NCBI RefSeq assembly: GCF_022690765.1
Contig: NZ_JALCZA010000016.1
Location: 1 to 64,000 of the forward strand
DNA: 64,000 nt
Direction of reading: 5' to 3'
From: Anaeromyxobacter oryzisoli
GTDB lineage: Bacteria; Myxococcota; Myxococcia; Myxococcales; Anaeromyxobacteraceae
Made by a program: the position numbers and the translations under genes. Under the pieces are notes generated by a model. The model ran no database searches. It saw only the letters and a list, made by a program, of their open reading frames with translations, and was not told the origin of the DNA. Positions within the stretch are counted from its first letter, which is position 1. Every line of letters begins with the position of its first letter. Shown piece after piece: positions 19,474 through 28,417 of the stretch.

Positions 19474-20523
19474 TTAAGGCCCCGACCGCGCGCCGAGCGG
19501 CGGCGGCCCCGGCGGCGGCGCCGGCGGAACGGGGGTCACCAGCCGCACGCGGAACACCTTGACGCCACGCCTGCCGGCCTGCGCGACGAAGACGCGGCCG
19601 TTCCCGGCCGCGATCTCGTACGGCGTGAGCAGGTTCGACGGATCGTCGCCGCGGTACCCGAAGTCGCCGAGGTGACGGAGCTGGCGATCCCACACCGAGA
19701 CGACGCTCCGGAGGCGATCCGTGACGAAGACGTTCCCGGCCTCGTCCGCGTCGATGCCGCCGATGATGTTGAACTTGCCGGGCCGGCTCCCGCGCGTGCC
19801 GAAGAGGCGCAGCTCGCCGGCGGGCGACACGACGCCCGCGGCGAAGGTGGTGGACATCGTGAACAGGAGATTTCCCGACCCGTCCACGCTGAACGCGTCG
19901 AGGCCCGCGGGGAGCTTCCGATCCGGGTCCCCCGTCACCGCCGCCGCCACGAGCTCGCGCAGCGCGACCGCGCGGCGGAACGCGCCGGCGGGGTCCGTCA
20001 CGACGACGCGCATCGTGCCACGCTCGGCGAAGTACAGCGCGCCGTCGCGGTACACCATCTGATCCGGATCGAAGTCCGCGAGTTCGTCCGGCAGCCCGGT
20101 CAGCCCGAGCTGCTCGACCGGCTCGCCCCGGAAGTCGCACCGGAAGTAGGCGCGCCGCCCGTTCAGCCTCGTGAGCACCACCATCGACCCGTCCCGCAGG
20201 GCCACCGCGCGCGACACGTTCCCGAGCGACCCGTCGTCGCCGAACCGGTGCACCTCCATGCCGGACGCGTCGAAGACCCGGACGAACCCCTCCGCCGCGA
20301 CGAGGACCTCTCCGCTCTCCCGGTCGTACGAGATGCTCGGCCACGTGAGGCGTACGAGGCCGGTCGGCGTCACGAGGTCGTGCTCGAACGTCGCCTCGAC
20401 GGTCGGCGGCGCCGGAGGCTGCGCCTCGACGGCGGGCGCCGGGGCGGCCGCGGGCGCCGGCACCGCCGCGGGCGCCGGGGCGGCCGCGAGCGCGACTGCG
20501 AGGGCGAGGCCGTGCGCGCGCAT
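19474..20523 (-). CDS. Exported NHL/beta-propeller protein
   Basis: A 349-residue protein with a signal peptide, then a Pro/Ala-rich spacer (residues 15-45), then six-bladed-propeller-like repeats. Typical blades are VDGSGNLLFTMSTT and IDADEAGNVFVTDRLRS. The tail is Pro-rich. It begins nine bases after the preceding NHL gene and precedes the ZU5-like lipoprotein, so it belongs to the same transcript. NHL propellers are protein-interaction platforms, and such proteins often accompany multiheme cytochromes. No catalytic residues are apparent. Confidence 0.8.
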   Translation of the reverse strand: MRAHGLALAVALAAAPAPAAVPAPAAAPAPAVEAQPPAPPTVEATFEHDLVTPTGLVRLTWPSISYDRESGEVLVAAEGFVRVFDASGMEVHRFGDDGSLGNVSRAVALRDGSMVVLTRLNGRRAYFRCDFRGEPVEQLGLTGLPDELADFDPDQMVYRDGALYFAERGTMRVVVTDPAGAFRRAVALRELVAAAVTGDPDRKLPAGLDAFSVDGSGNLLFTMSTTFAAGVVSPAGELRLFGTRGSRPGKFNIIGGIDADEAGNVFVTDRLRSVVSVWDRQLRHLGDFGYRGDDPSNLLTPYEIAAGNGRVFVAQAGRRGVKVFRVRLVTPVPPAPPPGPPPLGARSGP

Positions 20524-20532
20524 CGCGGCACG

Positions 20533-21444
20533 TCACCGCGGGAGCTGGAAGACCTGGACCCGGTCGTTGTTCCGGTCGGCGAGGAACGCGGCGCCGCCCG
20601 CGTCGATGCAGAGCTGCGCCGGGTAGTACACCGCGCCGTCGTCCCAGCCCATCGCGAGCTCTCGTCCGAGGAACGAGCCGTCGACGCCGAGCTTCACGAC
20701 CGCGTTCCCGTTCTGATCGACGACGTACAGCTTGCCGCGGTTGTCGGGCGTCAGGTAGGTCGGGAAGCTGATCTGCTCCTTCAAGCTGGCCGACAGCGGC
20801 TGGAAGGCAGTCGCCTTCGGATCGGCCGCGAACACCACCGCGGTCACCGCGTCCACGAGGTAGATGCGCCCGCCGGAGTCCACCGCCACGTCGGCCAGGC
20901 CGGAGGCCTTCGGGGCCGGCAGCTCGCGCACGACGCGCCCCTCGGGCGAGACGACGAGCACCTTCCCCGCCACGACGTCGAGGACGTACACGTTGTCCGC
21001 CGCGTCCACCCTGAACGCCGCGGGGGTCACCGGGTTCGAGGACGCCCCCTGCGGCTCGAGGTAGCCGGCGAACGCGCCCTTCGCGTCCACGCGCACGATG
21101 CGCTTCGCGCGCCGGTCGAGCGCGAGGACGAACCCCTTGCCGTCGATCTGCACGCGGACGGGGTACGGGAGCTGCGCGAGCTTCACCTGCGTCCCGCCGG
21201 CGAGCGCGCCCTCCTTCCAGCCGAAGACGACGAGGCGCGCGTTGCCGGTGTCGGCCACGACCACCGCGCCGCGGTCGTCGCACGCGACGCCCTCTGGACG
21301 CCGGAGCGCCACGTCGGCGGTGTCGGAGTAGATCGTCCGCTCGTACTTGAGGCCCGCCGCGGGCGCCGCCGCGAGCGCGGCCGCGGGGATCGTCGCGGCG
21401 AGCGCGACGAGGACGGCTGTCTTCGAGGGGGTGCGCACCGCCAT
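20533..21444 (-). CDS. Exported NHL-repeat protein co-translated with the 16-heme cytochrome
   Basis: A 303-residue protein: signal peptide (LVALAATIPAAALAAA), then at least five NHL blades. Examples are RRPEGVACDDRGAVVVADTG, PAAFRVDAADNVYVLDV, ASGLADVAVDSGGRIYLVDA and ALCID-like AQLCIDAGGAAFLADRNND. The start codon overlaps the stop of the 16-heme gene by one base (TGATG), which implies coupled translation and probably a shared complex. The product is likely periplasmic or surface-exposed. It is about as long as a single complete propeller needs. Confidence 0.83.
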   Translation of the reverse strand: MAVRTPSKTAVLVALAATIPAAALAAAPAAGLKYERTIYSDTADVALRRPEGVACDDRGAVVVADTGNARLVVFGWKEGALAGGTQVKLAQLPYPVRVQIDGKGFVLALDRRAKRIVRVDAKGAFAGYLEPQGASSNPVTPAAFRVDAADNVYVLDVVAGKVLVVSPEGRVVRELPAPKASGLADVAVDSGGRIYLVDAVTAVVFAADPKATAFQPLSASLKEQISFPTYLTPDNRGKLYVVDQNGNAVVKLGVDGSFLGRELAMGWDDGAVYYPAQLCIDAGGAAFLADRNNDRVQVFQLPR

Positions 21445-22790
21445 CACCTCCGGTACTGCTGGTGGCACTTCGTGCAGAGGTCGGTCGTCTTCGCGTACGG
21501 GAGCAGGTGCTTCGCGCCGGTCCCGTGCGCGCGGTGACAGCTCGAGCACTCGAGCGTGAGGTTCCGGTTGCGCGGGTCCTTCTTCGTGTCGCCGATCGGG
21601 TGCGTGGAGTGCTTCTGCCAGTCGTGGCACTTGCCGCAGAGCTCGATTCCGTCCGGGTTCACGAGCATGAGCGGCGCGTCGGCCGAGTGCGGGTCGTGGC
21701 ACTGCGTGCACTCGCCCTGCTTGACGGGCGCGTGCTTCGTCGGCGACAGCTCCTGCCGCCGGATCGTGTCCGCGTGGCAGGCGCCGCAGGCGACGACCAG
21801 GTTCGCGCGCACCAGCCCCTTCTGCCTCGAGGCGTGCGGGCCGTGGCAGGCGAGGCACGCGCCCTGGGCGACGGGCTGGTGCACCCGGTTCTTGTCGAGC
21901 ATCCGCCCCATGCGCTGCGCGTGGCACCCGCGGCAGAGCGCGACGCCCTGCTGCCGGGTCTGGAGCGGGTTGGCCGAGGTCGCGGGCTCGTGGCACATCG
22001 AGCACAGCCCCTTCGCGACCGGCGGGTGCACCGTCGCGTACAGCAGCCCCGAGGAGCTGGAGCCGTGGGGATCGTGGCACGTCGTGCAGCGCGCCAGCTT
22101 CACGGGGTAGCCCATGTGCTTCTTCGCGATCGCCGGGGAGTCCACCTTGTGGCAGCCGAGGCAGAGGCCGGGCACGTCGGACTTGAGCAGCGCCGCCGCG
22201 GCCGCGGACCCGTGCGGCGCGTGGCAGACCGTGCAGCCCTGCTCGACGGGGGCGTGCTTGACCTTCGCGCTCGCGGCGGGGCCGGTGACGGCGGCGTGGC
22301 AGCCGGCGCAGAGGTCCGTCCCGCCCCGCACGAGGTTGGACTGGAAGCCGGACGCGTGCGGATCGTGGCAGTCGGTGCAGCGGCCCTCGGCCACGGGCCT
22401 GTGCGTGCTCTTCGCGGTCTTGGGGACCACGTCGTGGCAGGTCGCGCAGACCGCGGCGGGCTCCGCCGCGAGCAGCTTGGGGTGCGCGGACGCGTGCGGG
22501 TCGTGGCACGCGACGCAGTCCCGCCCCTTCACGGGCGTATGCACCGAGGGCTTCGCGAGCCGCTGCGCGAAGTCGGAGTGGCACTCGAGGCAGACCGCCC
22601 CGTTCGCGCCGGCCTTCAGCTTGAACGCCGACGACTGCGTGGCCGGCCGGGTCGGCGCGCTCGGCTTCGTGGGCGCGGCGGCCGGGGACGGGTGCTGCGG
22701 GCGCTTCGCCGGCGGCGGCGCCGCGCGCGCGCCGGCCGGGGCGAGGAGGGCGACGGCCGCGAGGACGAGGATTGCGGCTCTCGGGCTCAT
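21444..22790 (-). CDS. 16-heme c-type cytochrome, periplasmic or secreted
   Basis: A 448-residue protein with a signal peptide, a Pro/Ala-rich spacer and 16 CxxCH motifs by count. The hemes occur in pairs of the doubled-CXXCH type, each pair linked by phrases such as HAPV-x-G-x-CxxCHDPH. Spare histidines (KHAPV, VHTPV, VHQPV) can serve as distal ligands. No lipobox is visible. The start overlaps the 26-heme gene stop (ATGA). It likely works as an electron wire with its larger neighbour; redox partner and direction are not shown by the sequence. Confidence 0.92.
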   Translation of the reverse strand: MSPRAAILVLAAVALLAPAGARAAPPPAKRPQHPSPAAAPTKPSAPTRPATQSSAFKLKAGANGAVCLECHSDFAQRLAKPSVHTPVKGRDCVACHDPHASAHPKLLAAEPAAVCATCHDVVPKTAKSTHRPVAEGRCTDCHDPHASGFQSNLVRGGTDLCAGCHAAVTGPAASAKVKHAPVEQGCTVCHAPHGSAAAAALLKSDVPGLCLGCHKVDSPAIAKKHMGYPVKLARCTTCHDPHGSSSSGLLYATVHPPVAKGLCSMCHEPATSANPLQTRQQGVALCRGCHAQRMGRMLDKNRVHQPVAQGACLACHGPHASRQKGLVRANLVVACGACHADTIRRQELSPTKHAPVKQGECTQCHDPHSADAPLMLVNPDGIELCGKCHDWQKHSTHPIGDTKKDPRNRNLTLECSSCHRAHGTGAKHLLPYAKTTDLCTKCHQQYRR

Positions 22791-24784
22791 CGCTTCACCT
22801 CGTCCTTGACGGTGGCGACGTGGCAGCTGTCGCACTGCCGGGCGACGAACGGCATGTGCACCGTGCTCTTGAAGAGCTTCGGGTCCTTCGACGTGTGCGG
22901 GTCGTGGCAGCTCGCGCAGGCGATCTTGCGGGCCTCGATGCCGAGGTGCGCGCTCGCGAACGCGGCGTCCGTCGTCGAGTGACACTGATCGCACACCTCG
23001 GCGACGCCCTGGTCGAGGAGCCTCGGCTTCTTGCCGCCGTGCGGCTGGTGGCACGAGAGGCAGTCCTCGACGGGCGCGTGCCGCTTCTCGCTCGCGAGCC
23101 GCTGCTGGAGCGCCGTGTGGCACGAGGTGCAGAGGTCCGGCGGCTTCCCGACGAGCAGGCCCTTCATCCCCGCCTTGTGCGGGTTGTGACACCGGGTGCA
23201 CTCCCCCGCCGCGAACGGAGCGTGCACGCTGGCCGCCTGGAGCGCCTCCTTCGTCTTCGCGTGGCACCGGAGGCAGAGCGTCTTCTGGTCGGAGACGAGC
23301 AGCCCGGGCGAGTTGGAGCCGTGCGGGTCGTGGCAGTCGAGGCAGGCGCCGTCGTTGAACGGCTTGTGGCTCGTCGCGCCCGCCTCCTTGAACAGCGGCT
23401 CGTGGCAGCCCTGGCACAGCCTCCAGCCCTTCTCCCGGAGGAGCTTCGGCTGGTCGCCGCCGTGCGAGGCGTGGCAGGCGCTGCAGTTCCCCTCGAGGAT
23501 CGGCCGGTGCACGTGGGCCTTCATGAAGGCCTGCTCGGCGTCCGAGTGGCACTCGTAGCAGAGCTTGTCCTGGCGGGCGACGATCATCCCCTTCTGGTCG
23601 GAGCCGTGCGGGTCGTGGCACGTCGTGCAGTCGCCGTCCACGAACGGCGGGTGGCTCACCTTGCGCGCGCCGCCCGCCTGGATCGTCTTCGCGTGACACG
23701 ACGCGCAGAGCGCCGCCGGCTTCTTCGCGAGCAGGTCCTTCTCGTTCGCGCCGTGGGGCGCGTGGCAGGTCCGGCAGCCCTGCGCGCCGCTCACGGGCGC
23801 GTGCGGCACCACGAACTTCCGCGCCAGGCGCGCGTGGCACCGCGCGCAGAGGGCCGTGCCGGCGGCGCGGGCGAGCTTCGGAGAGTCGGAGGCGTGCGGG
23901 TCGTGGCAGGCGAGGCACTCGAGCCGCTTCACCGGGGCGTGCTGCAGCTTCGCGCCGCCGTCGAGGCCGGCGGGGTCGTGGCAGTTGGCGCAGAGCTTCC
24001 CGCCCTCCTCGGACACCGCGAACGGCTTCGGGGAGGTGGGCGCCGCGTGACAGGAGTCGCACTCGGACCCGGCCACGGGCGGGTGCACGGACTCCTTCAG
24101 GAGCTTGGGCCTCGCGGCCGAGTGCGGGTCGTGGCACCCGGTGCACGTGGCGACGGGGTAGCTGGCGTGCGCCTTCTGGAAGCCGGGCGAGGTCGCCGGG
24201 TGGCAGCTCCCGCACAGCTTCGCCTCGGGCGCGGAGAGCAGCTTCTTCTCCGCGGACGCGTGCGCGAGGTGGCACGCGCGGCAGCCGTCCCGCGCCAGGA
24301 CCGCGTGGACGACCTTCTTCTGGAACGGCTCCTTGCGATGGCAGGCGAAGCACGCGTTCTGCGCGTCGCCCTTCAGCATGTGCGGCACGTTCGAGCCGTG
24401 CGCGTCGTGACAGACCGTGCACGAGCCCTTGCGGAGCACGGAGTGGACGTTCGCCTTGTCCATCCCGATGGTCTCGCGCTTGTGGCACCGGTAGCAGAAT
24501 CCGTTCCCCGACTCCTTCAGCAGCAGCTTGGGCACGAGGCCGTGCCGCAGGTGGCACTCCTCGCACCTCCGCTCGCGGACCGCCGGGTGTGCGTACTTGT
24601 ACCCGGCGTACTGGTCCGCCTGCTTCGTGTGGCAGTCGAGGCACTCCTTCTGCTTGAACTTCTTGTCCGCCGCGGCGACGGAGGGCAGCGCCGCGAGCGC
24701 CAGCGCGAGCGCGACGCTCCGGACGGCCCCGCGGCGCCGACGCCCGCTCCCGGACGTCTCCGCCGTCGCCCGGCGCCTGGTCAC
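22787..24784 (-). CDS. 26-heme c-type cytochrome
   Basis: A 665-residue protein with 26 CxxCH motifs by count, about one heme per 25 residues, so the protein is close to a bare heme scaffold. A GTG start overlaps the ppiC-like stop (GTGA). An Arg-rich n-region precedes a signal peptide (SVALALALAALPSVAAA). Motifs repeat in a doubled-CXXCH arrangement (CHDPH-S...KLL...LCxxCH). No lipobox is visible, so it is probably periplasmic or released at the cell surface. Its length and heme density suit a filament- or wire-forming cytochrome, but polymerisation is speculation. Confidence 0.92.
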   Translation of the reverse strand: MTRRRATAETSGSGRRRRGAVRSVALALALAALPSVAAADKKFKQKECLDCHTKQADQYAGYKYAHPAVRERRCEECHLRHGLVPKLLLKESGNGFCYRCHKRETIGMDKANVHSVLRKGSCTVCHDAHGSNVPHMLKGDAQNACFACHRKEPFQKKVVHAVLARDGCRACHLAHASAEKKLLSAPEAKLCGSCHPATSPGFQKAHASYPVATCTGCHDPHSAARPKLLKESVHPPVAGSECDSCHAAPTSPKPFAVSEEGGKLCANCHDPAGLDGGAKLQHAPVKRLECLACHDPHASDSPKLARAAGTALCARCHARLARKFVVPHAPVSGAQGCRTCHAPHGANEKDLLAKKPAALCASCHAKTIQAGGARKVSHPPFVDGDCTTCHDPHGSDQKGMIVARQDKLCYECHSDAEQAFMKAHVHRPILEGNCSACHASHGGDQPKLLREKGWRLCQGCHEPLFKEAGATSHKPFNDGACLDCHDPHGSNSPGLLVSDQKTLCLRCHAKTKEALQAASVHAPFAAGECTRCHNPHKAGMKGLLVGKPPDLCTSCHTALQQRLASEKRHAPVEDCLSCHQPHGGKKPRLLDQGVAEVCDQCHSTTDAAFASAHLGIEARKIACASCHDPHTSKDPKLFKSTVHMPFVARQCDSCHVATVKDEVKR

Positions 24785-26520
24785 GGCGACACCCCCGTGA
24801 CGAGCACCTCGACCGGCTGCGCCTTGCGCAGCTTGCCCGCGTAGTCGTTCATCGCGACCGCGAGCCGCTCGTTCCAGAGCCGCTTCGCGATGTGCTCGCG
24901 CGCGTCGACGTACGGCTGCGCCGCGGGCGGCGTCTGGTCGACGACGCGGACGACCCAGGCCTCGGCGCCCGAAGGGGCGTAGAGCCGGTACTCGCCGGAC
25001 CGGACGCCGGCGAGCGCCTGCGCGAGCGCGTGGGGGAGCCTCGACGCGCTGAGGGTCCGGCCGTCGAGCTGCAGCGTCCGCTTCTCCGGCTCGACCTGCC
25101 CGGGGGCGGAGGACTGCATCCACGCGAAGTCGGTGCCCGCCTTCAGCTTGTCCAGGGCCGCCTGCGCCTCGGGCAACGTCCGGAACGCGAGGCCGTCGAG
25201 CTTGTACATCTGCGGCGCGGTGAACTCGTCCTTGTGCTGCTCGTAGTAGCGCTGGGCGTCCTGCTCGGTCACCTTCACGTCCGGGGCGATCACCCTCTCG
25301 ACGAAGGTGTCGAACGCGAGCCCGCGCTCGTACTCCTCGACCGGACGGCGGAGCTCGGGGCGCGCGTCGAGCCTCCGCGCGGAGGCCTCCTTCGCGAAGA
25401 GTCGCGCCCCGAGGAGCCGCTCGAAGGCGTCGTCCTTCTCGCGGTTCACGCGGCGCTGCTGGATCGGGCTCTCGAGGCCGTGGAAGAACTTCATCGAGAC
25501 CTCGCGGGCGAGGTCGCCGACCGTGAGCGGCTTCTCGCCGCGGACCGTCGCGAGCGGCCGCCGGTCCTCGAGCAGCGCCTTGAACCCCTTCTCGCCGTTC
25601 GCCTCGAGGTCGAGCCGCTTCAGGAGCGGCTCGTCCACCTTCGCGTACCGCGCGACGAGCGAGAGGTAGAAGCGCCGGACCGCCTCGCGCTCCTGGCGCG
25701 CCGTCGCCTGCGCGCGCGCCTGCTCGCGGGCGGCCGCGTCGCCGCGCGGATACCGCACCCCGTCCACGCGCAGCATGACCCAGCCGCTCGCGATCCGGAT
25801 CGGGCCGACGGGGACGCCCCGCTTCGCGCCCCGCAGCGCCTCCTTGATCTCGGGGAGCAGCTGCTTCGGCGGGACGAACTCGGCGGGTCCGCCCCCCTTG
25901 GCCTTCTTGCCGTCCACGAACTTCTTCGCGAGCGCGTCGAAGCGCTCGCCGGCCTTCAACGCCGCCTGGAACGCCTTCGCGGCGTCCTCCTTGTCGAGGA
26001 GGATCGACTTGATCTTCCACTCCCGGACGGCCTCGCGGTACAGGCGCTCCACCTCCGCCGGATCCGGCTTCACCCCCCGCACGGCCTCGCGCTGGAGCAT
26101 CGCGCGCAGCCGTGACGCCTTGAAGTCGTCCACGGCGGCCCGGAACTTCGGGTCGGCGTCGATCCGCATCTCGCGCGCCTCCTGGATCAGGAGGCGGGTC
26201 GCGATGAGCCGATCCAGCGCCGGCGTGAAGTCCATGTCGGGACGTGTCGCGGGCGCCGCCGCGCGCGGCGACCGCTGCAGGTGGCCCAGCTCGAGGGCCT
26301 GCGCGAGCTCGCGGAGCAGGATCACGTCGTCGCCGACCTTCGCGACCGGGCACGCCTCGGACTCGGGCGAGAACAGGGCGACGCGGACGAGCTGGTCGTC
26401 CACGCGGGTCGCGCGGCAGCTCGGAGCGGCGGCGGCGGCCGCCTTCAGGAGCACGCGCTGGGAGGTGGGCTCGGCGGGCGCGGCGGTGGCGAGGAGCGCG
26501 ATGAGCGTCGCAGGGATCAT
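24781..26520 (-). CDS. Exported PpiC/SurA-like peptidyl-prolyl isomerase with two rotamase-like segments
   Basis: A 579-residue protein with an N-terminal signal peptide. SurA-like helical segments (DRLIATRLLIQEAREM, DDAFERLLGARLFAKEA) surround two parvulin-type regions, at about residues 165-255 (WKIKSILLDKEDAAKAFQA) and 430-535 (YKLDGLAFRTLPEAQAALDK). Such proteins chaperone outer-membrane and periplasmic clients. Its stop overlaps the 26-heme gene (GTGA), so it is probably a dedicated folding factor for the large cytochromes translated right after it. The second segment lacks part of the usual rotamase consensus and may only bind substrate. Confidence 0.87.
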   Translation of the reverse strand: MIPATLIALLATAAPAEPTSQRVLLKAAAAAAPSCRATRVDDQLVRVALFSPESEACPVAKVGDDVILLRELAQALELGHLQRSPRAAAPATRPDMDFTPALDRLIATRLLIQEAREMRIDADPKFRAAVDDFKASRLRAMLQREAVRGVKPDPAEVERLYREAVREWKIKSILLDKEDAAKAFQAALKAGERFDALAKKFVDGKKAKGGGPAEFVPPKQLLPEIKEALRGAKRGVPVGPIRIASGWVMLRVDGVRYPRGDAAAREQARAQATARQEREAVRRFYLSLVARYAKVDEPLLKRLDLEANGEKGFKALLEDRRPLATVRGEKPLTVGDLAREVSMKFFHGLESPIQQRRVNREKDDAFERLLGARLFAKEASARRLDARPELRRPVEEYERGLAFDTFVERVIAPDVKVTEQDAQRYYEQHKDEFTAPQMYKLDGLAFRTLPEAQAALDKLKAGTDFAWMQSSAPGQVEPEKRTLQLDGRTLSASRLPHALAQALAGVRSGEYRLYAPSGAEAWVVRVVDQTPPAAQPYVDAREHIAKRLWNERLAVAMNDYAGKLRKAQPVEVLVTGVSP

Positions 26521-26710
26521 GTTTGGGCTATCTCGGTGAGCTGCGGCTGGTTCGAGAGGAGTCGTGGCCGCAATGGCCGTTGACTGGACACACCCGTCGC
26601 GAGCGTGGGACATCCCGCGAGGCCGGGGAGGCTTGGAACGGCAAACCCGTGCGGTGAGTGCGGCCCCCCAGCCGCGCCCCGCGATGATTGCAACTAATGG
26701 GCGTTTCCTA

Positions 26711-27838
26711 CTAGTGACCCATTTGGTCCGAGCGTCCGCGATCTCCCACAATCCGGTCCACGATTCCCCGGACCATGCGGCAGGAGAGCGCGCTCGCAGC
26801 GCGGACGCGTCCCGCACCGAAGAAGAACACGCCGTCGTTCCCCGCTCCCATCGACGAGGAGGAATAGACCAGCTCTCCGGTCTTCCGGTCGAGCACGTAC
26901 GCGGTGAACTCGACGCGCGGCGCGCCCTGGCCGCCGGTGTACTCCCGGACATAGCCCGAGAGCACCAGATCGGCGTCGAGCAGCGAGAGGAGCGTCACGG
27001 CGTTGTCCACCGACACCCCACCCTCGAGGACGATGCGGTACCCGAGCAGCTCCTCGCGGACGAAGCCGGGGTCGAGCACCTCGAAGGATCCCGACCGCGC
27101 GAGCTGCGCGACGAACTGGCCGAGGATCACGTCGCCCGCGGACCGCCGGGGCGTGTCGTTGACGAAGGGCAGCACCGCGATGCTGCGCCGGCCGACGTCG
27201 TCGAGCACCGGCGCGCGGAAGACGCGGCGCGGCTGGAACCTGCCCGCGTCGCCGCAGGCGTCACCGCTCGAACGCGCCCGCACGTACGCGTCGACCCGGC
27301 GCGCCACCTCTCCGACGACCGTCCGGTCCAGCTCGCCGCTGCTCCTCACGAGCCCGCGCGCGAGCAGCCCCGGTGCGTCGTCGCCCGAGCGCGCGACGGC
27401 GTCCGCCCACAGCACGACGGGGCGGTCCCCGGTCCCGACGAGCCGCACCGAGATCGCGATCTTGGGCGGCGCGTCGGCCAGGTGCTGCTCCAGCGTGGGC
27501 ACGAGCATCGCGTCGACGCCCAGCTCCTCGCGCAGCACCTTCGCCATGGGCCGATCCACGCCTCCCGTGAAGCGCATCCGGTGCTGCGCCAGCACGGCGT
27601 CCAAGGCGCCCCGCGGAACGACGTCGAGCCCTCGCGCGCCGAGCGCCGCGTCCAGGGCCTCGGTGAGCGGCCGGATCGGGGCGGCGCCGCCGGAGGCGTT
27701 CTGGACGGGGAAGACCGCCAGCTTGAGCGGAGCGGGCGCCGGCCGCTGCCCGTGGCGACACGCGGCGAGCAAGGCGACGGCGACGGCCGCGGCGCGCCAC
27801 CCGAGCCGGCTACTTGAAGAGCTGCTCGAGGAGATCAT
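26711..27838 (-). CDS. CsgG-like outer-membrane lipoprotein
   Basis: A 375-residue protein. The N-terminus begins with a run of eight serines, then a signal peptide ending in VALLAAC (lipobox). Two similar halves follow, each with an LAVFPVQN / IAVLPFVND strand and a region resembling the CsgG/FlgO/GNA1162 fold (LREELGVDAMLVPTL; LSLLDADLVLSGYV). A duplicated domain within one chain is visible. Its first 29 bases overlap the previous lipoprotein gene in another frame. A role in forming an outer-membrane export or assembly pore is inferred from the fold alone. Confidence 0.7.
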   Translation of the reverse strand: MISSSSSSSSRLGWRAAAVAVALLAACRHGQRPAPAPLKLAVFPVQNASGGAAPIRPLTEALDAALGARGLDVVPRGALDAVLAQHRMRFTGGVDRPMAKVLREELGVDAMLVPTLEQHLADAPPKIAISVRLVGTGDRPVVLWADAVARSGDDAPGLLARGLVRSSGELDRTVVGEVARRVDAYVRARSSGDACGDAGRFQPRRVFRAPVLDDVGRRSIAVLPFVNDTPRRSAGDVILGQFVAQLARSGSFEVLDPGFVREELLGYRIVLEGGVSVDNAVTLLSLLDADLVLSGYVREYTGGQGAPRVEFTAYVLDRKTGELVYSSSSMGAGNDGVFFFGAGRVRAASALSCRMVRGIVDRIVGDRGRSDQMGH

Positions 27839-28376
27839 CGACCGCCTGCTCCGTCACGTCGTTCACCGGCTCACCGCCGGTGGAGCCGAGCAGGCGCGCA
27901 CTCCAGCCGACGCCACCCTTCGACGAGGCGCCCGCCCAGACGACCTTGCCGGTCCCCCCGTCCTGCATCTGGAGGCTGAGCGCCACGACGTTCGCGGTGG
28001 CCGAGGACGTACGGACCTCGCCGTACTCCTTGAGCACGCCGACGACCACGGCGTCGGCCTTCAGCATGGAGCAGAGCTTCACGACCTCCTCCGACGAAGG
28101 GGTCGGCGTCGCGATGGCGAGCCGCGACACCGCGCGCGCGACCTCGCCGGTGGGCACCACGTAGACGGAGTTCGTGGCGAGGAGCGCGTTGACGAGGACG
28201 TCGCGGACGCGATCCCCGCCCTGCGGGTCCTTGCTGAGGTTCCAGAACGGCAGGACCGCGATCGTGCGGACCGAGCCGAAGTCCATGTTGGGGTTGTGGT
28301 AGGTGCGATGCCGCGGGCACCCCGCGAGCGCCAGGGCGGCGAAGAAGATCGCAAGGTGCTTGAGGACGGGTCTCAT
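27810..28376 (-). CDS. GNA1162/DUF799-like outer-membrane lipoprotein
   Basis: A 188-residue lipoprotein: MRPVLKHLAIFFAALALAGC gives a signal and lipobox. The body has RTIAVLPFWNLSKDP, LLATNSVYVVPTGEV and LKADAVVVGVLKEYGEV, the features shared by GNA1162 and CsgG-like proteins. It lies 41 bp after the large barrel gene and overlaps the next CsgG-like gene by 29 bp. The two lipoproteins are related to each other, so this looks like duplication. They probably act together at the outer membrane. Confidence 0.75.
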   Translation of the reverse strand: MRPVLKHLAIFFAALALAGCPRHRTYHNPNMDFGSVRTIAVLPFWNLSKDPQGGDRVRDVLVNALLATNSVYVVPTGEVARAVSRLAIATPTPSSEEVVKLCSMLKADAVVVGVLKEYGEVRTSSATANVVALSLQMQDGGTGKVVWAGASSKGGVGWSARLLGSTGGEPVNDVTEQAVDDLLEQLFK

Positions 28377-28417
28377 TCGAGCTTCGCCACTTCGGCATTC
28401 GACTTATGGGTGATCAT

